This document shows, piece by piece, positions 33,422 through 45,152 of a DNA stretch of 64,000 bases. This DNA is from Dipteris shenzhenensis (lineage: Eukaryota > Polypodiophyta > Polypodiopsida > Gleicheniales). The translations under genes were made by a program, and so were the position numbers. Below the pieces are notes generated by a model, which was not told the DNA's origin, ran no database searches, and was given only the letters and a program-made list of their open reading frames with translations. Position 1 is the first letter of the stretch. Every line of letters starts with the position of its first letter. Where the stretch lies: assembly GCA_047967505.1 (NCBI GenBank), contig CM106538.1; one strand, written 5' to 3'.

Positions 33422-34340
33422 AAGATAGAGGTTGATTATGTTGCTCATGTGATTAAAATAGAAGGCATTAAGGTTGAACCATAGAAGGTAAGCGTGACTA
33501 ATGCATAAAAGATTAAGGTTGACCCACAAAAAGTAAGAGTGATTAAGGAATAACCTATTCCTAAGAATAATGCATGAACTATAGTTCTTCCTTGGTTTAT
33601 GATATTATTACCAATGATTCATATATAATTTCTTTAAAATTCACCACATATAGACTTAATGAAGAATAAATTTTTTTATCATTAGAGCAATAGTCAATCC
33701 AATGCCTTTGAAGATTTGAAGGTTGTATTGACGAGACTACTCGTATATTGACTTTACCCAATTTTGAGAAGCCTTTATCTATTGTACATAAGGATGCTAG
33801 TTCATCTTCCATTGTAGCCATATTGATGTAAGGAGGACATCCCGTGCCTCTACTATTTACTTCTGCTTCGTTTCTCATTAATTAATTAAGCCCATCACCT
33901 CTACCGTCAAATTAACCTAATGTAAAACTTTAATCAATGACTTTAATTTACGTAGAAAAAGATTTCACCTTCCTTGCCTCCATCGACCCTAGCTCTTTAT
34001 AGGAGCCTATAGAAGCTTCTCCAAGAAGCTACCCACTCATGTGGCTTCTAGAATCATCAATTGCTCACCATTAATTAGCTTTTAACTACCATTAATCGGC
34101 CTATATAAAAGACATTGTGCCCCCCTCCCACCAGTGACAAATTAATTAATGTGGCTTTAATTGATAGGGGATTCCTATTGATGCAAGAAGGACATCCCAT
34201 GCCTTTGAGAGTCAAAAGCTTTAAGGAGATGAACTTCCGTATAGTACTTATGAGAAAGAGTTATTGGCAATAGTTCATTCCTTGAATCTGTGGAAACACC
34301 ACATGTATGGAGCAACATGGCATGTCACAGCAAGACTTTG
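33422..34340 (+). pseudogene. Ty3/gypsy RT end and RNase H relic
   Basis: After the microsatellite the plus strand reads VDYVAHVIKIEGIKVEP (post-palm RT), then KVRVIKE-PIPKN. RNase H pieces follow (ANFEDLKVV-like, SNAFEDLKVVLTR, AILM at about 33815, and after an interruption KSYWQ and GATWHVT-like words to about 34330). The domain order restarts from RT although the preceding segment ended in integrase, so this is a different gypsy copy. A 28-bp near-direct repeat (33822-33849 and 34177-34204) brackets 327 bp of foreign sequence in RNase H. Confidence 0.7.
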
Positions 34341-35314
34341 TATGATGATCTCATAGGATTGACATTGGGAATCTATAGATTACCCTATGGACCAAACAAA
34401 ATATGTACACTATAATGGCCAATTAATATATAAATATATGCACTCACACATGTAGGGCATCTTTATTTACCCTATGGGCCATACAAAAAATATACACTAT
34501 ATTAGCCAATTATATATAAGGATATCCACTCACGCATGTATGTTCTAGGAACATTTTAGGATGGGTAGGATGCACAGGTATCAGATTAATAAATGATAGG
34601 CACCAAGTGTCATCAATTAAGGCTAGAATAATGGGTATGGCTATGGGTGCCAACCCAAAAGGCATGAGAGGACATAACCTTTACACATCGTGTGGAGTAT
34701 GAGAATTATGCATGCATATGAGGATTGTGAGGAATTTGTTAGGCCATAATAGGTACAACTACACTCATATAAGCACTCTTGCAACCAACTTGGAGAGCTG
34801 ATTTGATTCTTTCTATAGCATTTTGAAACATATGCATATTGCATCATAACTGTGGTTCATGAAAATGGTGTAATTGTGCATTGTTTGTTAGGGTGGATGG
34901 AAATTAGACTACACATTGTGTTGAATCCCTTTCAATAGGAATTCATTGGTTTTATGAGTCATAGAGTCTTTGAGAAAAAGTGTCTTTCCTTATGTGAGTG
35001 GTAAATTTATCCAAGTCGCTTTCTTGGTCAAAAGACTACATTATGCAATCAATATTCATGCCACCATAGCAAACAAATGTTGTCTAGAGTTGCACTTGGT
35101 GCAAACTTAGAAGGTTAATCCACTTATATGTGTTCACCATTGATCCTCTTGTGTACCAAAGGATTAAGGTGGAAGGCATACAATGTTTGGGTGGCACAAA
35201 AGTGATCCTTAAGAATACTTAGTGGGGCAAAGAGGGGGACAAAGGTTTTGAAGCTCATAGGACACTAGCTAGCCAAGGGGGAAATGCAAGGAAGTAAGAC
35301 TCAATTATAGAATA
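34341..35314. other. Unassigned spacer with a tandem duplication
   Basis: An 87-bp unit beginning taccctatgg is duplicated at about 34381-34467 and 34468-34548, with several differences. Nothing else is recognised. Confidence 0.5.
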
Positions 35315-35638
35315 TGATGGTTCAACTTGTCCCCATAAATTGTGAAAGGTAACATGCCCAATTGGTCTAACCGACTATGACTAGTGGCTATATAAGAGCA
35401 AGCCCGTGAAGCCCATTTCATCACTGGCTTCCCTGATTCCTTAGCATCTAGCCTCCATCCTCTACTGTTTCCAACATGCCATCGAAGCTTCTCTCATAGG
35501 AGTGCACGGCTGGGAGGCAGCGCCATCTATTGTATCAGTTCTATAGTAATCAAATTTTTGATTCTCCATACTATTTGTTTTCTCTCTTGCATACAAGATC
35601 ATGCTATTTGTTGAGCATAGACGTATTGTTTTCTTACA
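35315..35638 (+). repeat. 5' LTR of copia element (start inferred)
   Basis: The end is firm: TTCTTACA at 35631-35638 is followed directly by the primer-binding site. The start is inferred from TGATGGTTCAAC at 35315, giving a 324-bp LTR. A TATA box TATATAAG lies at 35389-35396. The matching 3' LTR is not in the window because the element is truncated in RT. Confidence 0.6.
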
Positions 35639-35650
35639 TGGTATCAGAGC
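35639..35650 (+). other. Copia primer-binding site
   Basis: This reads TGGTATCAGAGC exactly, the complement of the plant initiator Met-tRNA 3' end. It sits directly after the LTR. Confidence 0.95.
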
Positions 35651-35708
35651 TTGGACTCTAGCAAGAAGATTTGGTACTGTGTTTCTGTTTGCGAGCAGAT
35701 TGTGAGAG

Positions 35709-36300
35709 ATGGCCTAGCCCACAAGACTACGAATCCCACCGTTCGATGAAAGTGAAAAGTTGGATGGCACTAACTATCCACTTTGGAAGTTCAAGATGAA
35801 GACCATCCTAAGCGCATACAAGCTTTGGGATACTACTACTAGGGTGGATGTGAAGCCAGTTGGAATACCGGATCTAGCTAATGCAAGACAATAGATAGTA
35901 CCAACTGCGGATAAGATTCTCGTGTGGACAAGAAGAAATGCAGATGCGTTGTGTTCTATTGTCTGCAGTGTAAGTGTTTCCTTCATGGCGTTAATTCAAC
36001 ACATCACCACAGTGGAGGAGGCATGGACGGTCTTGAAAAATCAGTACGAGACCACGAATCAGACACGGATTCAGAATCTGGAGACTCAACTCGCGAACGA
36101 GAAATTGTCTGAGTCTCAAGCGGCAGAGAAGTTCATCATCAGGGTGACGAATCTACACCATCATATGACTGCGATTAGCATCACCATCACCAGTGAGAAT
36201 CTAGCATGAAGGTGCATACAGATTCTCCCACCAAAGTACGATGGTCTTGTTACGGCACTGAATACACACAACAAAAATCCGCGCTCGAGCTGATGTGAAG
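35709..36300 (+). pseudogene. Copia gag (UBN2-type capsid)
   Basis: From ATG 35709 the frame reads the copia capsid start FDESEKLDGTNYPLWKFKMK, then TTVEEAWTVLKNQYET and NLETQLANEKLSESQAAEKF, all standard UBN2 blocks. An in-frame TAG sits two codons after the ATG and another near 35893. The frame closes at 36209, and LPPKYDGLVTALNTH remains readable just beyond. The CCHC zinc finger and protease that should follow are missing: the sequence jumps to the pre-integrase domain near 36313. Confidence 0.85.
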
Positions 36301-36312
36301 AACACTAAGCTT

Positions 36313-37169
36313 TAGCATGAGAGGTTTGGTCATCTAAACCTTAGTTCTTTAAAGGAGATGCATAAAAGTGGAATGATTGCAGACCTACCAGAAATTACAG
36401 ATCTACCCGATGTATGTGAAGCTTGCATGATGGGCAAGCAACATCGGTAGCCCTTTCCTAAAGAGGCAAGCAGGGCAAAGGCTCCTCTAGAGCTCGTTCA
36501 CATGGACGTCTGCAGAAAGATGGAGATGGAAGCTTTGGGTGGTTCCTACTACTTCATGACACTGATCGACGACTACAGTAGAAGGATATGGATATGCTTC
36601 TTGAAGACTAAACATGAGGCTTTTAGTAGGTTCAAAGAATGGCATGTAATGGTCAAGAAAGAAACGAGGAGGAAGGTGAAGAAGTTGAGATCAGATAGAG
36701 GTGGTGAGTTCACATCAAGTGAATTTGAAAGTTACTGCAAAATTCACGGGATCAAGAGGCAGAAACCCCCGCCACATACATCACAGCAAAATGGAGTAGC
36801 AAAATGCAAGATGCACATCATCTGTGAAATGGGCAGGAGTATGATGAAAGGGAAAGATTTGCCAAAGACTTTGTGGGCTAAAGCATGTAACATGGCAGTT
36901 TACATTCTGAATCGTAGCTACACGAAGGTTGTGAATGGGATGACTCCACTGCAAGCCTTTTTTGGTAAGAAACCTTTAGCTGCACATTTCAGAGTTTTTG
37001 GATGTGACTGTTTTGTGCATGTCCCTGATGCTAATAGGACCAAATGGGAACCAAAAAGCCGGAAATGTATTTTCTTAGGCTACAGTGAAGAGGCGAAGGG
37101 TTACCGTCTCTATAACCCTGTTACCAAGAAGGTAATAGTAAGTCGCGATGTGGTCTTCTCAGAATAGCT
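36313..37169 (+). pseudogene. Copia integrase, nearly intact
   Basis: The GAG-pre-integrase domain HERFGHLNLSSLKEMHKSG and CEACMMGKQHR come first, then one in-frame TAG at 36448-36450. The core has its first Asp in ELVHMDVC and its second in LRSDRGGEFTS. The expected Glu region reads SQQNGVAKCK, where copia elements normally have NGVAERxN, so the catalytic Glu is replaced by Lys. The C-terminal blocks follow (AFFGKKPLAAHFRVFGCDCF, KCIFLGYSEEAKGYRLYNP). The 221-codon open stretch 36502-37167 is the longest in the window. This integrase would insert copia cDNA. Confidence 0.9.
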
Positions 37170-37720
37170 GCATCAATTCCTTCCCAGACAACTAGGACCA
37201 AGATATCCATCCAGTACAACCACCAACAGTAGACCAAACTCCCCCAACGGTGCTTGGGAGAATTCAAGATAAAGAAGAGGAAGAAGAGCCTACAGAACCA
37301 CAATGGCAGTGACCATTCCCAAAGTGGGTAAAGCAGCTTTGGATGGCAAAGAACCTCCAGCCATTGAGGAAGAACCATCCGAACACCACCGGTCCGAGAG
37401 ATTAGAGGAGCAAAGAAGGGCGTAGGAACACTTGGTCAACTATGCTTTGATGACAGAGGTGATCCGTGCTGATGAACCCAAGTGAAGAGGCACAGGGTGA
37501 TGATAGGTGGATGGAGGCTATGCAGGCGGAGTATGGCTCCATAATGAAGAACAAAACTTGGGACCTTGTGGATCAACCACCAAAACACAAGCTAATCAGC
37601 ACCAAGTGGGTGTACAAGACCAAGTACAATCCGACGACACATTGGATAAGTACAAGGCTCGGCTCATGGCAAAAGGATTCGCACAGATACATGGTTTTGA
37701 TTAATTTTTCCTAGTGTTCA
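37168..37720 (+). pseudogene. Copia RT start, truncated
   Basis: After a degraded linker, the RT N-terminus is readable as WMEAMQAEYGSIMKNKTWDL and KLISTKWVYKTKYN, with one shift to the frame of ARLMAKGFAQIHGFD. The element stops near 37700, before the YVDD box, so the catalytic RT, RNase H and 3' LTR are lost. Confidence 0.85.
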
Positions 37721-38307
37721 TCAAAGCGATGTCAAACAAGCAAGGTGGGAATGGGTTCTAATTCTTTGCTTCATGCCTCACAATAGACTTTGCACTAATT
37801 GAGAAATGTCTAAAGACAACATCATGGCCTATATCATAGTCATGGACATTGGACATGTGCTAGTTTTGAGTCAAAAGGATAGTTCTAGTTTCTGAATTGT
37901 GAATAGAAAAAGAGAAGAGTCTCATCAATGGGTTCTCGTTGAGTTTGATATTTTGAGGTATAAGTTTGAACACTGGGCCCGATTGATTTTTCACTTGATC
38001 TAGAGTCATTCTTAGATCCAAGGCTAGAGGAATTGGTTGTGGGTGTCTTGCTTTTAAGCATACCTACTAGATCTTAACCTAGACTATTCTCTTTTTCTAT
38101 TCATGGTTCAAGAAACCCATCAATGGGTTCGTGTTGACTTTGATATTTTGAGGTATAAGTTTGGGCACTAGGCCCAATTGATTTTTCAATTGATCTAAAC
38201 CCCTAGATTCATTCGAGGCAATCAATCAAGCGAGCAATGTCGAGGAGCAGGACCAAATAAGCGAGCGAGAAAAAGTGAGCAAAGCATAAATGGTTGGGCT
38301 ACCAACA
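37721..38307. repeat. 195-bp-spaced direct repeat pair
   Basis: About 87 bp beginning catcaatgggttc occur at 37923-38009 and again at 38118-38204, both including gatattttgaggtataagttt and ending near tgatctag/aa. No gene is visible. The phrase ggaattggttgtgg plus the following block recurs at about 39888. Confidence 0.75.
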
Positions 38308-38790
38308 CATAATCTCATTGTATGTATGTACTCATCATTAATAAAGCTTTATAGTGCTTCCTCAACATTGAACATGATTATAACATAATCTTGCAAGTGC
38401 ACACTAGTAATAGTGTTCTATATTCTATGAGATGAGCATAAGTAGAAATACTTTGGCTATCAACAACAGGTACTATATAGTTGAAGTGCATCAATTGAGA
38501 AAAACATAACCTCACTATATGTATACTGATCGTTAATAAAGCTTTATAGTATCACCATAATTTTGAAGATGATTATAACATAAGCTTGTAAGTCTAAATT
38601 AGTGACAGTGCTATTTATTCTCATGAGATGAGCTTGCATAGAACTTCTTTGGCTACCAACAAGTACTATATAGTTGAAGTGCATCATTCAATAAAAACTT
38701 CAACATCGCACATGATCATAACATGTTATTGAAAGTCTACCTTGGTAAAAGTGTTCTATATATTTTCATCACAAGAACTTGTATAAAAAA
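38308..38790. repeat. About 200-bp tandem repeat, 2.4 copies
   Basis: Units start cataatctcattgtatg (38308) and cataacctcactatatg (38515). Both contain attaataaagctttatag, the acatgattataacata block, gtgttctat/gtgctattt and tactatatagttgaagtgcatca. A partial third unit runs from about 38693. The copies are diverged. Confidence 0.8.
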
Positions 38791-38820
38791 CATTTGATTG
38801 TTTTTATCCCAATATATAGA

Positions 38821-39301
38821 TAGACTTCTAACATGCTCCTATTATGAGTGGCCTTTCTCTAAATCTGGTGCAAGAAACTAGTAAACATTTCATTAAATTA
38901 ACATTTTGATGCATGAATTTTTACTCAATGGTGCAAAAGTCATGATAATCATCTAAATCGTGCCTTGCCATTTGTTTTGATATGTAACATGACCCCATTT
39001 GGATTTGTAAATCAAAAGATATAGGACATCGGTATTCTCATCTTTTGGGCCAAAACAGGGAGCGCATTTTGGCCCAAAAGATGAGAATATCGACGTCCTA
39101 TATCTTTTGGTTTACAAATCCAAATGGGTCCATGTTACATATCAAAACGAATGGTAAGGCACGATTTGGATGATTATCATGACCTTTTGCACCATTTAGT
39201 AAAACTTCATGTATCAAAATGTGAATTTAATAAACAATTGGCCGATTTCTTGCATCAAATCTAGAGGAAAGTTTATCTAATAGGGACCATGTCAATATGT
39301 T
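38821..39301. repeat. Foldback: 235- to 241-bp inverted repeat, 11-nt loop
   Basis: The left arm ends ...catcttttgggccaaaa at 39055. The loop is cagggagcgca (39056-39066). The right arm starts ttttggcccaaaagatg at 39067 and is the reverse complement of the left arm out to about 38821/39301, with a weaker match a few bases further. The inner ~170 bp match best and identity falls outward. A transcript would form a long hairpin. No protein is encoded and no target duplication was found. It could be a foldback/MITE-type DNA element or an inverted duplication. Confidence 0.92.
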
Positions 39302-41269
39302 GTCTATTTTGGCTTCTACCATTGATTTCTATAAGCAAAGATTGATTTGTTTTGGAATTTAATTCGTTCCAAAAGAAAGGGATGTACTTACTCTTTAGAT
39401 TTTGTTGGATTGGTGGGATGTAAAAGTGATTCATTAGGGAGGGTTTTTTTGCAAATAGAAAAACATGGGTTTTGTTCCAAGAGTGAATAGAGTTTCAAAA
39501 ACCAAGCATTTGCACATCCATGTAATGTGGACTATTTCATTCAAGAAGTCCTATGAAACTTTTGACTTGTGTGAAAGATTTCATTGGTGATCTCACTTAT
39601 GTTGGTGGAGAGAGAGAACTTGATTATGGAGGATTATAAAAAATTGAATTAGTAAAAGTGAGCGAAGATAGGGTGCATTTTTACTAATGATGCCTTGGCA
39701 ATGATGTAGGTCCAACTCTCTCATGGACTTTTGAAGAACTTAGATAGTTGCTGAAATAAGGATTTGTTAATCTATTATTGTTTTTTTTTAATTGTTTATT
39801 TTGGCTTGCTCACTTTTTTTGGTTCGCTCACTTTTCCTTGCTTGCTTTTTGGTAATCCTCGATTCATTTTAAGATTGAAGGCCAGAGGAATTGGTTGTGG
39901 ATCTAAATTTCAAAGCAATACCTACCAGATCTTGACCTTGAGGAAGACTGGTTGGATTTTGGCTTCCACTATGGCCCTTTGATCCCATGTTTTGGGACTC
40001 TATGGTTTGTATACTTAGAGTCGATTTTAGGGGAGGATTCTTGGGGTTAGATTGCACATTCCTACTCCAGGTCCATACATTCTTGGTTGAGGTCCCTATA
40101 TTCTTATACTACACATTCTTAGTTAAGGTCTCTATAGTTGGACTAGTTATAACCTCAAGTGTAGAATGAAACAAGATTTGCTTAAGCTTTACTTTTGCAA
40201 CTTGAGAGTGGGTTAAGACTTAAAAGTTTGATTGATTGCTATGGGTTCACAGGGCTTGAACTATATCGTGGTGAATTTAAGATAGACATGGGTTAAGACT
40301 TAAAAGTTTGGTTGAATGCTATGGGTTCATAGGGCTTGAACTATATTGTGGTGAATTTGTGGCATACTACTTCACTTGAATAGGTTGTGTTGGAGGAGGC
40401 ACTAATGCACAATTATCTAAATAGACCTACGTTCATCCTAGTAGCATTATATAGGCTTTTCCTATAGGTATTACTCTAGTAACCGTTCCTTCTATAACAA
40501 TCCATGAAAATTTTAGGAATTTTTTAAAATGGTCCATTATAGGCTTGGCATATAGCTTTTACATTTGGATGTTAGCCCTTGGGTTAGGCCAACATAGGAG
40601 CACTCACTAGAAATAACCAAAGGAATATTATAGTATGCTGAGTCATCGAGTATCCGAGTTACCAAGATAGCAAGTAGCTACAAGTAGATAGACCGGTTGC
40701 ACAGGTCGAGCTACCTAGAACGAGAGAAGTGGTGTACGTGAGCCGACCCATTTCTTTGGAACCAGGAATTCTCTTTGGCTAACTTTCTAGAGCACCGAGG
40801 GTTTGATGCAACACAATCGACGAACATGAGCAGTGGTCCAATAGTGTGTAGCGGCTTGAGTAATTATTGCACTTGCAAATTTAGAAGGTGGTTTACGAGT
40901 AGCGAGTGAAATAGTGGAGAGGTTGAGATAGCAGAGAAGAGAGTGAGAGAGCTAAAAGAGCCCAGAGTGCTATTAACGAGGGATAGGAAATTAACAAAGA
41001 GGGGTGAAAAGGAAGGTAAGCAGACCCTCGAGAGCAGAGAGTAGGATAGGAAGATGAATAATTGATCTTCCTAGTCAGGTCCGGCCATCACTAAGGCGAG
41101 AGTACATCCTTAGTCGAGTTTGTCCATATGAATGAAATGCCCTTAGTCAAGTCTAATGATTGAACCAAGAGGGTTCAAGCGAGGCATTCCCATTGGTGAA
41201 CTTAACACATATCAAGTAGCAACTGATATAAAATGTAAAATGGAGGCTGAACAGCTAACAATATAGAAG
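39302..41269. other. Unassigned tract with an 80-bp tandem duplication
   Basis: An 80-bp unit beginning ggttaagacttaaaagtttg occurs at 40211-40290 and again at 40291-40365. The part from 40600 to 41200 is GA-richer and may be a gypsy leader or gag region upstream of the 41.3-kb pol, but no motif proves it. Confidence 0.5.
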
Positions 41270-42593
41270 GATATGTATTCGATTGATTTCATGGAAGATA
41301 ATGTGGGTGAAAGGGAAATTATCAAAACACCCATTGCCATCACTCGACTCGGTACCGACCATTTGATTTCTAAGTCAACACAGGAACTCAACCTCGGTAC
41401 AGAAGACAATCCTTGCATGGTCATTGTCAATGCTAACTCGACACTGGTGGATCAACTCCATCAAAGATTTGTTTGTGGCTTATAAAGATGTCTTTGCATG
41501 GACTTATACTAATCTTTGAGGAGTTCCACTTCAACATAGAATTCCACTTGTTTTGGATGCTAAACCCATTTGCCAATAAAGGTATTGCATGAATCCCAAA
41601 TATGCCAAATAGCAGGTCAAGGTAGAGGTGGATCAACTTATCCAGGTAGGATTTATTTATGCAATTGGTCACAGTGATTGTTGGTTTCCAATTGTCATGG
41701 TACTTAAGAAGAATGGCAAGCTTCATGTTTGTGTGGATTACAAAAAATTAAATGCTTAAATAGTACCAGACCCATTTTCAATACCATTTACAGATGGAAT
41801 TTTCAATCAAGATATAGGACATGAGATGTACTCATTCATGGATGGTTATAGTGGGCACAACTAGATTACTGTGGCACATGAAGACCAATCTAAGACTGCA
41901 TTCATCATCGAGTGGGGAGCATATGCTACTTGGGTGATGCCTTTTGGTTTGTGAAATGGCCCTTCAACATTTCAAAAATTTATGGTAGAAATTTTTTGTG
42001 ACTACCTAACAGAATTCATTGCTATATACCTAGATGATTTTTGTGTTTAATCTTTAGAGGACAATCCTTTGGGTCTTTTGGAGAAATTTTTTCAACGATG
42101 TCATCTGGTAGGTATATCTTCAAGTCCGTCTTTTGTGTTCGAGTTGGTGTATCACTCAGTCATGTAATTTCCAAAGAAGGCATTCATACTAAGCCAAATA
42201 AGATTCATGCTATTCAAGCAATGTCAGAACCCACTAACTTGACACACCTAAGACCATTTGTGGGCTTCATAAGTTTCTATAGAAGATTTGTAAAATATTT
42301 TGCCAAAATTACAGCTCCTTTATATGAGTTGACAAAGAAGGATACCAAATTCAAGTGGACAGATCAAGTGTCAAATGTTTTTCATGAACTTAAAACCAAG
42401 CTATAACTACTCCCATACTTAGACAACCAAGATGGGATATTATTTTTCATGTACTGTGGATGCTTCAGGCTATACTCTAGGTATTACATTGGCTCAACCG
42501 GATGGCAGGCTTGATTATCTAGTCTATTATGCGAGTAGAATACTCACACCCACTGAATCCAATTGTAGTACTATTGAGCGAGAGAATCTTGGC

Positions 42594-42902
42594 CCTAGGG
42601 CACCAACTCCGTTTAAGGAGATGGGTTTCCATATTTTAGTGTTATTTTTGTTCTACCCCCCCTTATCCAAAAGACCCCCCCCCTTTGGCCTCACATATTA
42701 TGAAAAATATGTACAAATCTTAAAATCTTGCATACTTTTCAAGGTACATACCTTATATTTTGTGGGAGGCAGGACATGAAATTTTCATATTTTTCCCTTG
42801 CATATTGGAAATCCATGCATATTATGTATAGGCCTTGTCCCCCCATACCCTGGATTTTGGACGAGGGTAGTCACATATTACATATTGAGTTGGCGCCCTA
42901 GG
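42594..42902. mobile_element. hAT-like MITE inserted in gypsy RNase H
   Basis: A 309-bp non-coding segment has terminal inverted repeats CCTAGGGCACCAACTC (42594-42609) and its near-exact reverse complement GAGTTGGCGCCCTAGG (42887-42902), 15 of 16 matching. It is flanked on both sides by the identical 8-bp ATCTTGGC (42586-42593 and 42903-42910). An 8-bp target duplication with short inverted termini is the hAT superfamily signature. The gypsy coding frame stops being colinear exactly at the left end and resumes at the right end. The interior is AT-rich with C runs near 42655-42682 and encodes nothing. Confidence 0.93.
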
Positions 42903-44357
42903 ATCTTGGCATGATTTTCAGTGTTCAAAAATTGAGACATTATTTACTTGGGAATCCATTTGTCTTTTATGTTGATCATTAGACCTTATTGTATTTGAGT
43001 AATAAGACAATTATCCTGGGGATACTAGTTCGTTGGATGCTCTTACTATAGGAGTTCAACTTTAAAATTATTCTTAAACTTGGTAAAGCTCATGTTGGTG
43101 CTAATTGTTTATCTCGGTTACCCACACTTAAAGAAACTTGTAGAGTGGTTGTTGAGTTGCTTGATGTAGATCTACTTGTAGTTGATTTTCTTGAGATAGA
43201 GTATGCTGAATTGGTAGACTATTTATCTCAAGGAATCTTTCTTGAACACATGCCCCATGATAAATGCAGGAAATTAGTCTTGAAGGCTTGGAAATACACA
43301 TTGATTGGTGGACAATTAACCGATAACGTGAAATGGAGTGTTACGCCGATGGGTTCTTCCTCATGAACGAGATGTTGTATTACATGAAGCTCACTCGAGA
43401 CCTTCTGGTGGACATTTCCAAGGTGAACTTATAGCCCACAAAGTATTGCAAGTTGGGTTGTGGTGGGAAATATTTATTGCAGATGCAAGTAAGAAATGTC
43501 AACAATGTGATGTACATTAACGAACTGGTCAGTTGTTGCCAAATCAACGTATGCCGTTGTAGCCTACTTGACCATGGGAAGCTTTTTAGAGATAGGGATT
43601 GGATTTTATTTGTCCTTTTAATTCAACTCAACATATACATAAGAAATATGTTATTGTTGCCTTTGAGTATGCTACTAAGTGGGTTGAAACTAAAGCTCTT
43701 TGGGACAATTTCACTTGAAGTACAGTGCAGTTTCTTCTTGAATATATCATTTGTAGATATGGATGCCCAATTCATATTGTCAGTGATCAGGGATCTCATT
43801 TTATGAATGAAGTCATGCAGTTACTCAATGTTGAGTTTAAAATCATGCACACTGTGTCACATACTATGCTTGAGGCAATGGTGGTGCTGAATCGACTAAT
43901 AAAATTGTTAAACTCATTTTCACTAAGACCATGCTATCTAACAAAAGTGATTGGAATACTAAGTTACATGCTGCATTATGGGCCTACCACAGTGCATACA
44001 AGGTCACTACTAATTTAACACCATTTTGGATAGTGTTTGGGCTAGAAGTAGTTGTTCCTCTCAAGTTTGTGGTATTGAGTCTTCGTATTGCAGAGCCAAA
44101 CACCATCTTGGTGAACTAGACCCAATCAAGGGGTGATTGCATCAGCTAGCCCACTTGGATGAACTACGTCTCCAAGCAACCTAGTCACAGTAGGTCATTC
44201 AACGGTGCAAGAAAACATGGCATGATTGTCATATTAGACTGAAGCATCTTGAGAAAGAGATGCTTATGTTGTTGTACGTGCCAAAAATAGGGCCTATTAA
44301 AACCAATTTCAAGTTTTGATGGAATGGACTCTATAGATTGACTGAAGTTTTCTCAAA

Positions 44358-44401
44358 TGATACTGTTCAGATTGAGGATTGATACTGTTCAGATTGAGGA
44401 T
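44358..44401. repeat. 22-bp perfect tandem duplication
   Basis: The unit gatactgttcagattgaggatt appears twice head to tail inside the integrase C-terminal relic and duplicates the VQIED codons. Confidence 0.9.
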
Positions 44402-44480
44402 TTGGACGGCTGAGTTTTTCGTGAACTTTACAATGGTAGCAAAGTTAAACCTTATTACATAGCCAATGATGCACATTTGA

Positions 44481-45104
44481 ATCTGACAAAGATAGATCAA
44501 CACTTAGAAGGAGAATCTTCCAAGTTGTCATGTACACCATGCAGTCGGTTGGTGACAGTTGACACTGCATTGTGCATGTAGAGGGGAGTGGATGCAGAGA
44601 CAAAAGCAGGTGCAAATAGGCAACCAGGTGGCATGAGTTAGACTTTGAGGTCATTAATGGATGCTAGTTATAAGGATGAATAGAGGTATTGGGGGCGTAA
44701 TGCAAAATCATTGCAATATAGATGGCCAACTCTAAATTATTGTCTACTACTTCAAGATATTTCTCACGTTGTTGTTTTAGTTCCTTCTCATATTCTTTAG
44801 GTCTTATGACTCATTTTGTTGCAATTACTCTTCTTCATTTAGCTAGTTTGCTATGCACAATGGAACTTCTAGCTTGTATTGAGCATTTTGTCCCCCTTTC
44901 TTGCAAAATAGTGTTGCATTTCTAGTTTATTTTTGTGTTCAATCAATTGTTTTGGGTTATTGAGAGCATATTTGGGCTAGTATCATATTGATCATTGACA
45001 TCATTGGCTAGTTTTGGAAGAAGGGGCTTCCTTTGTCTTCCCATTTTGTGCATAGCCACTCTTATCTTTCTCTTTCTCTTTGAAGTTATCTCTCTATTTC
45101 CATA

Positions 45105-45149
<45 letters not shown>

Positions 45150-45152
45150 AGG
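44481..45152. other. Spacer with (CT)n microsatellite
   Basis: No gene. A run of about 20 CT units lies at 45108-45147, immediately before the next gypsy gag relic. Confidence 0.6.

Larger units (their letters stand above)
41270..44480 (+). mobile_element. Ty3/gypsy pol, family B, protease linker to integrase
   Basis: Plus strand, in broken frames. RT runs from about 41470 (DVFAWTYTNL, KNGKLHVCVDYKKLNA, SFMDGYSGHN, then IYLDDFCV as the catalytic box near 42030). The RT/RNase H connection is at 42170-42400 (HVISKEGIHTKPNKIHAIQ, FYRRFVKYFAKITAPLYELT). RNase H from 42430 is split by a 309-bp insertion. The integrase zinc region is at about 43340-43520 (HEAHSRPSGGHFQGE, CQQCDVH). The core is at about 43700-44060 (GCPIHIVSDQGSHFM). 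The C-terminal module runs to about 44480 (GPIKTNFKF and NGSKVKPYY). The YLDDFC box and DYKKLNA wording differ from family A. Stops are frequent. LTRs were not identified. Confidence 0.85.

Noticed and set aside
33208-33484. Three long Leu/Ser-rich open frames
   Set aside because: They are translations of the (TC)n-(TATC)n-(TG)n microsatellite.
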